This document shows, in pieces, positions 63,001-64,000 of a stretch of DNA of 64,000 bases. This DNA comes from Larus michahellis (lineage: Eukaryota; Chordata; Aves; Charadriiformes; Laridae). A program made the translations under genes and the position numbers. How positions within the stretch are numbered: the first letter of the stretch is position 1; every line of letters begins with the position of its first letter. The notes below the pieces were generated by a model. The model was not told where the DNA came from, did not search any database, and saw only the letters and a program-made list of their open reading frames with translations. The stretch spans positions 28,127,446 through 28,191,445 of the forward strand of contig NC_133899.1 of assembly GCF_964199755.1 (NCBI RefSeq), written 5' to 3'.

Positions 63001-64000
63001 AGACCCTTACAGACTTCTGAGTGGCTTGGAAGTAAAATAGGAAGCTGTTAGCAACCTAGACATGGGTTTGAAACCAAAGTAAATGTTCTCATTAGGGCTG
63101 TCATTTTTATGTTTTTTAACCATGTAGTCATATTGGGGCAAATCCTACATAGATGCAGTTACAAAGAGACCCACGGAAGAATAGTGATGCTTTTATATTG
63201 CTTAAATGGCATCCCTGGTTGCAAGTTTTCTGCTGTGGCATAAGCATTGCATCATATGGGTAGATGGGACCAGAGTCCTTGATGGCACATGAAAAACATA
63301 GCAGAACTGTCCCTGGCAGGCTCTCTAAACTCTTCTAAAATGCCTTTCAGATCTCATAGGCTGGATGGACTATAATAAGGAAGGCCAGCATGAGGACCAG
63401 ACTGCAGGCTCTGTCTGTCGCTATTTGTCCACACCGCACTCAAATTCCCTCGATGTCGTTGCAGATGTACATCCAAAGTACCAGTGTGATCTGGTGTCTA
63501 AAAACGGAAATGACATCTACCGGTACCCCAGCCCACTCCATGCAGTAGCAGTGCAGAGTCCCATGTTTCTTCTCCCTGTGACTGAAAACCCCCAGCAAGA
63601 AGAGGAGCAGCTTGGTTGCAATATTAGCGATGTTTGCGCTGGATCTGAAACGGACTCGGGAAAATGCACCAACACCTTTCTCCCACAAGACTCCTGGCTG
63701 GCGCCATGCCCTTCCACCAGCAAGAGGATAGACAGTTACATCTTAAGCCTGGTTCAGAAAAAGACGCATGCGGTAAGGACTAACAAACCCAGGACAAGTC
63801 TCAACGCTGATCCCACCAAAGGGATCTTGAGGCATGGAAGCATGTGCATCAGGCAGCCTGCAGGGGTGGTGGCTCACAGTAACATCATGAACCTGAAGAG
63901 CTCCAAGCAAGGATGCTTGCCTTCTGGTGGTACCACCGCTCTGGACCACACGGCACCCTCCCCATTAAAGCAGAGGCTGAGGGAGCCGGCTGTCGAGCAG
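56673..64000 (+). CDS. DACT1 (Dapper/Frodo 1), 5' half, four exons, runs off the right edge
   Basis: DACT1 is a cytoplasmic and nuclear scaffold that binds Dishevelled and modulates canonical Wnt/beta-catenin and planar-polarity signalling. Joining 56673-57017, 59180-59312, 60906-61061 and 63351-64000 gives 428 uninterrupted codons, about half of the roughly 830-residue vertebrate protein. The rest lies in the continuation of exon 4 and includes the C-terminal PDZ-binding tail. The start fits the family: MKASP matches the usual MKPSP-type opening, with G at -3. Visible landmarks are RWREKGEAD (28-36), [14 protein letters not shown] (53-66), a leucine-zipper/coiled coil (about 99-145), the serine-rich [20 protein letters not shown] block (161-180) and [13 protein letters not shown] (272-284). 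Every junction is GT/AG. The alanine/glycine-rich spacers in exon 1 are the least conserved part. Identity is highly confident and comes from recalled family sequence. Confidence 0.96.
57358..57405. repeat. Perfect 15-bp inverted repeat with 18-bp loop
   Basis: ACTTCCATTCAAGGC at 57358-57372 is the exact reverse complement of GCCTTGAATGGAAGT at 57391-57405. The 18-base spacer GAGAAAGGCGCTGCCGTT can extend the stem only weakly. It lies 341 bp into intron 1, so the primary DACT1 transcript would contain the hairpin. The arms are less GC-rich than the surrounding CpG island. Confidence 0.95.
58736..58769. repeat. 17-bp perfect tandem duplication in intron 1
   Basis: GTCACTGTGGTGGTGAA occurs twice with no spacer and is followed by CGTC. 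The first copy is preceded by TAAC, giving a TAACGTCAC word that resembles a CRE half-site. No mismatch separates the copies, so the duplication is recent. Confidence 0.95.
59180..59312 (+). CDS. DACT1 exon 2 (residues 116-160)
   Basis: The acceptor is CTTCTTGTTTTCCAG before AACTGC, and the donor is GTAAAG after CCAAGTTCAG. The 133-nt length leaves one base of a split Gly codon (phase 1). It encodes [20 protein letters not shown] and [10 protein letters not shown], which completes the coiled coil begun in exon 1, then ETDSRPSSG. These are among the most conserved residues of the family, which makes the exon boundaries secure. Confidence 0.96.
59765..60500 (-). mobile_element. Old CR1 LINE fragment, antisense in DACT1 intron 2
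   Basis: Heavily diverged, but ordered landmarks of a reverse-complemented ancient CR1 are readable. These are GTGGAGAATCCTCCAACTTG, ATTTCTAATCTGAATTTGAC, GAGCTAAACAGGTCAAGTTC, CATCCAACAATCTCATTAGC with TTTTTTTGCCATATCATTAAGC, CCCAGTTTACCAAGAAATAA and finally AATGGATAGCATTGGGCCCA. They correspond to the C-terminal reverse-transcriptase region up to near the FNIFIND motif. The pattern resembles turtle and crocodile CR1 subfamilies more than the young avian ones in this window, so the insertion probably predates the bird radiation. Confidence 0.8.
60608..60651. repeat. 24-bp tandem repeat, 1.8 copies
   Basis: AACCCCTGCAAAGGTTAAAA, a CCCC spacer, and AACCCCTGTAAAGGTTAAAA, with one difference between the copies. 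Confidence 0.85.
60906..61061 (+). CDS. DACT1 exon 3 (residues 160-212)
   Basis: The acceptor is TTATTTTTATAG before GGTTTTATGAG, and the donor is GTATAG after AAATCTGCAG. The 156-nt length starts and ends with split codons (phase 1 to phase 1). It encodes the Ser-rich segment [20 protein letters not shown], then [20 protein letters not shown], with four Cys, and SDGRPKSA. The donor GTATAG is weaker than the usual GTRAGT. If it were missed, translation would run on into the intron for about 29 codons to the stop at 61148-61150. Confidence 0.95.
61062..63350 (+). other. DACT1 intron 3
   Basis: A 2289-bp intron with GT/AG ends. It is mostly AT-rich unique sequence with one TAA/TAG-rich simple repeat. 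No open frame or RNA gene was recognised. In-frame read-through from exon 3 would stop at 61148-61150. Confidence 0.88.
62744..62803. repeat. TAA/TAG/CAA triplet-rich tract in intron 3
   Basis: TATAAAATAATTATGATGAT, then AATAGTAGTAGTAATTATAA and TAATAACAACAACAAAATT form interrupted triplet repeats of several related units. It is an old microsatellite. Confidence 0.8.
63351..64000 (+). CDS. DACT1 exon 4, first part (residues 212-428), continues past the window
   Basis: The acceptor is AAATGCCTTTCAG before ATCTCATAGG. The frame is open for all 650 bases to the window edge. It encodes [22 protein letters not shown], an acidic and variable stretch, [20 protein letters not shown] and [16 protein letters not shown]. 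In vertebrates this is the large last exon, with the remaining half of the protein beyond the edge. An internal AG at 63463-63464 offers an alternative acceptor (listed separately). Confidence 0.95.
63455..63465 (+). promoter_or_regulatory. Candidate alternative 3' splice site inside DACT1 exon 4
   Basis: TCGTTGCAG precedes ATGTACATCCAAAG. Using the AG at 63463-63464 would remove 63351-63464 (114 nt, 38 codons, residues 212-249) and rejoin the same split Asp codon, so the frame is kept. Human DACT1 is known to have a shorter isoform lacking about 37 residues, and from memory the omitted block is this one (LIGW... to ...DVIA). The local pyrimidine tract is weak. Confidence 0.6.

Noticed and set aside
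1..64000. Endogenous retrovirus or LTR, DNA transposon with terminal repeats, CRISPR array
   Set aside because: I looked for paired long repeats, retroviral protein motifs and regularly spaced repeats and found none.

Overview
The window reads as nuclear DNA of a bird. Seven stretches belong to the CR1 LINE family. Five have the young avian 3' end, a GGTTGGAAGGGACC-type block next to short ATTCTATG-type repeats, and there is no bacterial-style gene packing. The single recognisable host gene is the 5' half of DACT1 (Dapper/Frodo 1, a Dishevelled-binding regulator of Wnt signalling). It lies on the + strand at 56673 and runs off the right edge. The species cannot be named from the sequence.

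Layout: positions 1-56.2 kb are non-coding, with no exon, RNA gene or viral element that I could support. Six CR1 copies interrupt this stretch. Four are on the minus strand (5071-6185, 11514-12852, 14585-15945, 40522-42150) and two on the plus strand (25899-26488, 49271-49533). A much older, degraded CR1-like piece lies at about 50221-50400. Several weak matches to ancient amniote repeats (MIR-like and others) are scattered through it. All reverse-transcriptase reading frames are 5'-truncated and broken, so these are dead copies. Unique AT-rich tracts between them look like possible regulatory sequence for DACT1, but this is inference only.

A CpG island at about 56.23-57.48 kb marks the DACT1 promoter and first exon. 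DACT1 exons are 56673-57017 (coding part), 59180-59312, 60906-61061 and 63351-64000 (continuing past the window). All have consensus GT/AG junctions with phases 0, 1 and 1, and together they give 428 uninterrupted codons. Intron 2 carries an old antisense CR1. An internal AG in exon 4 offers an in-frame 114-nt alternative acceptor. The CpG-island part of intron 1 contains a perfect 15-bp inverted repeat.

I found no undescribed system. The items most worth a second look are the exon 4 alternative acceptor, the intron 1 hairpin, the upstream start codon in the 5' leader, and candidate enhancer tracts in the 56-kb upstream region.
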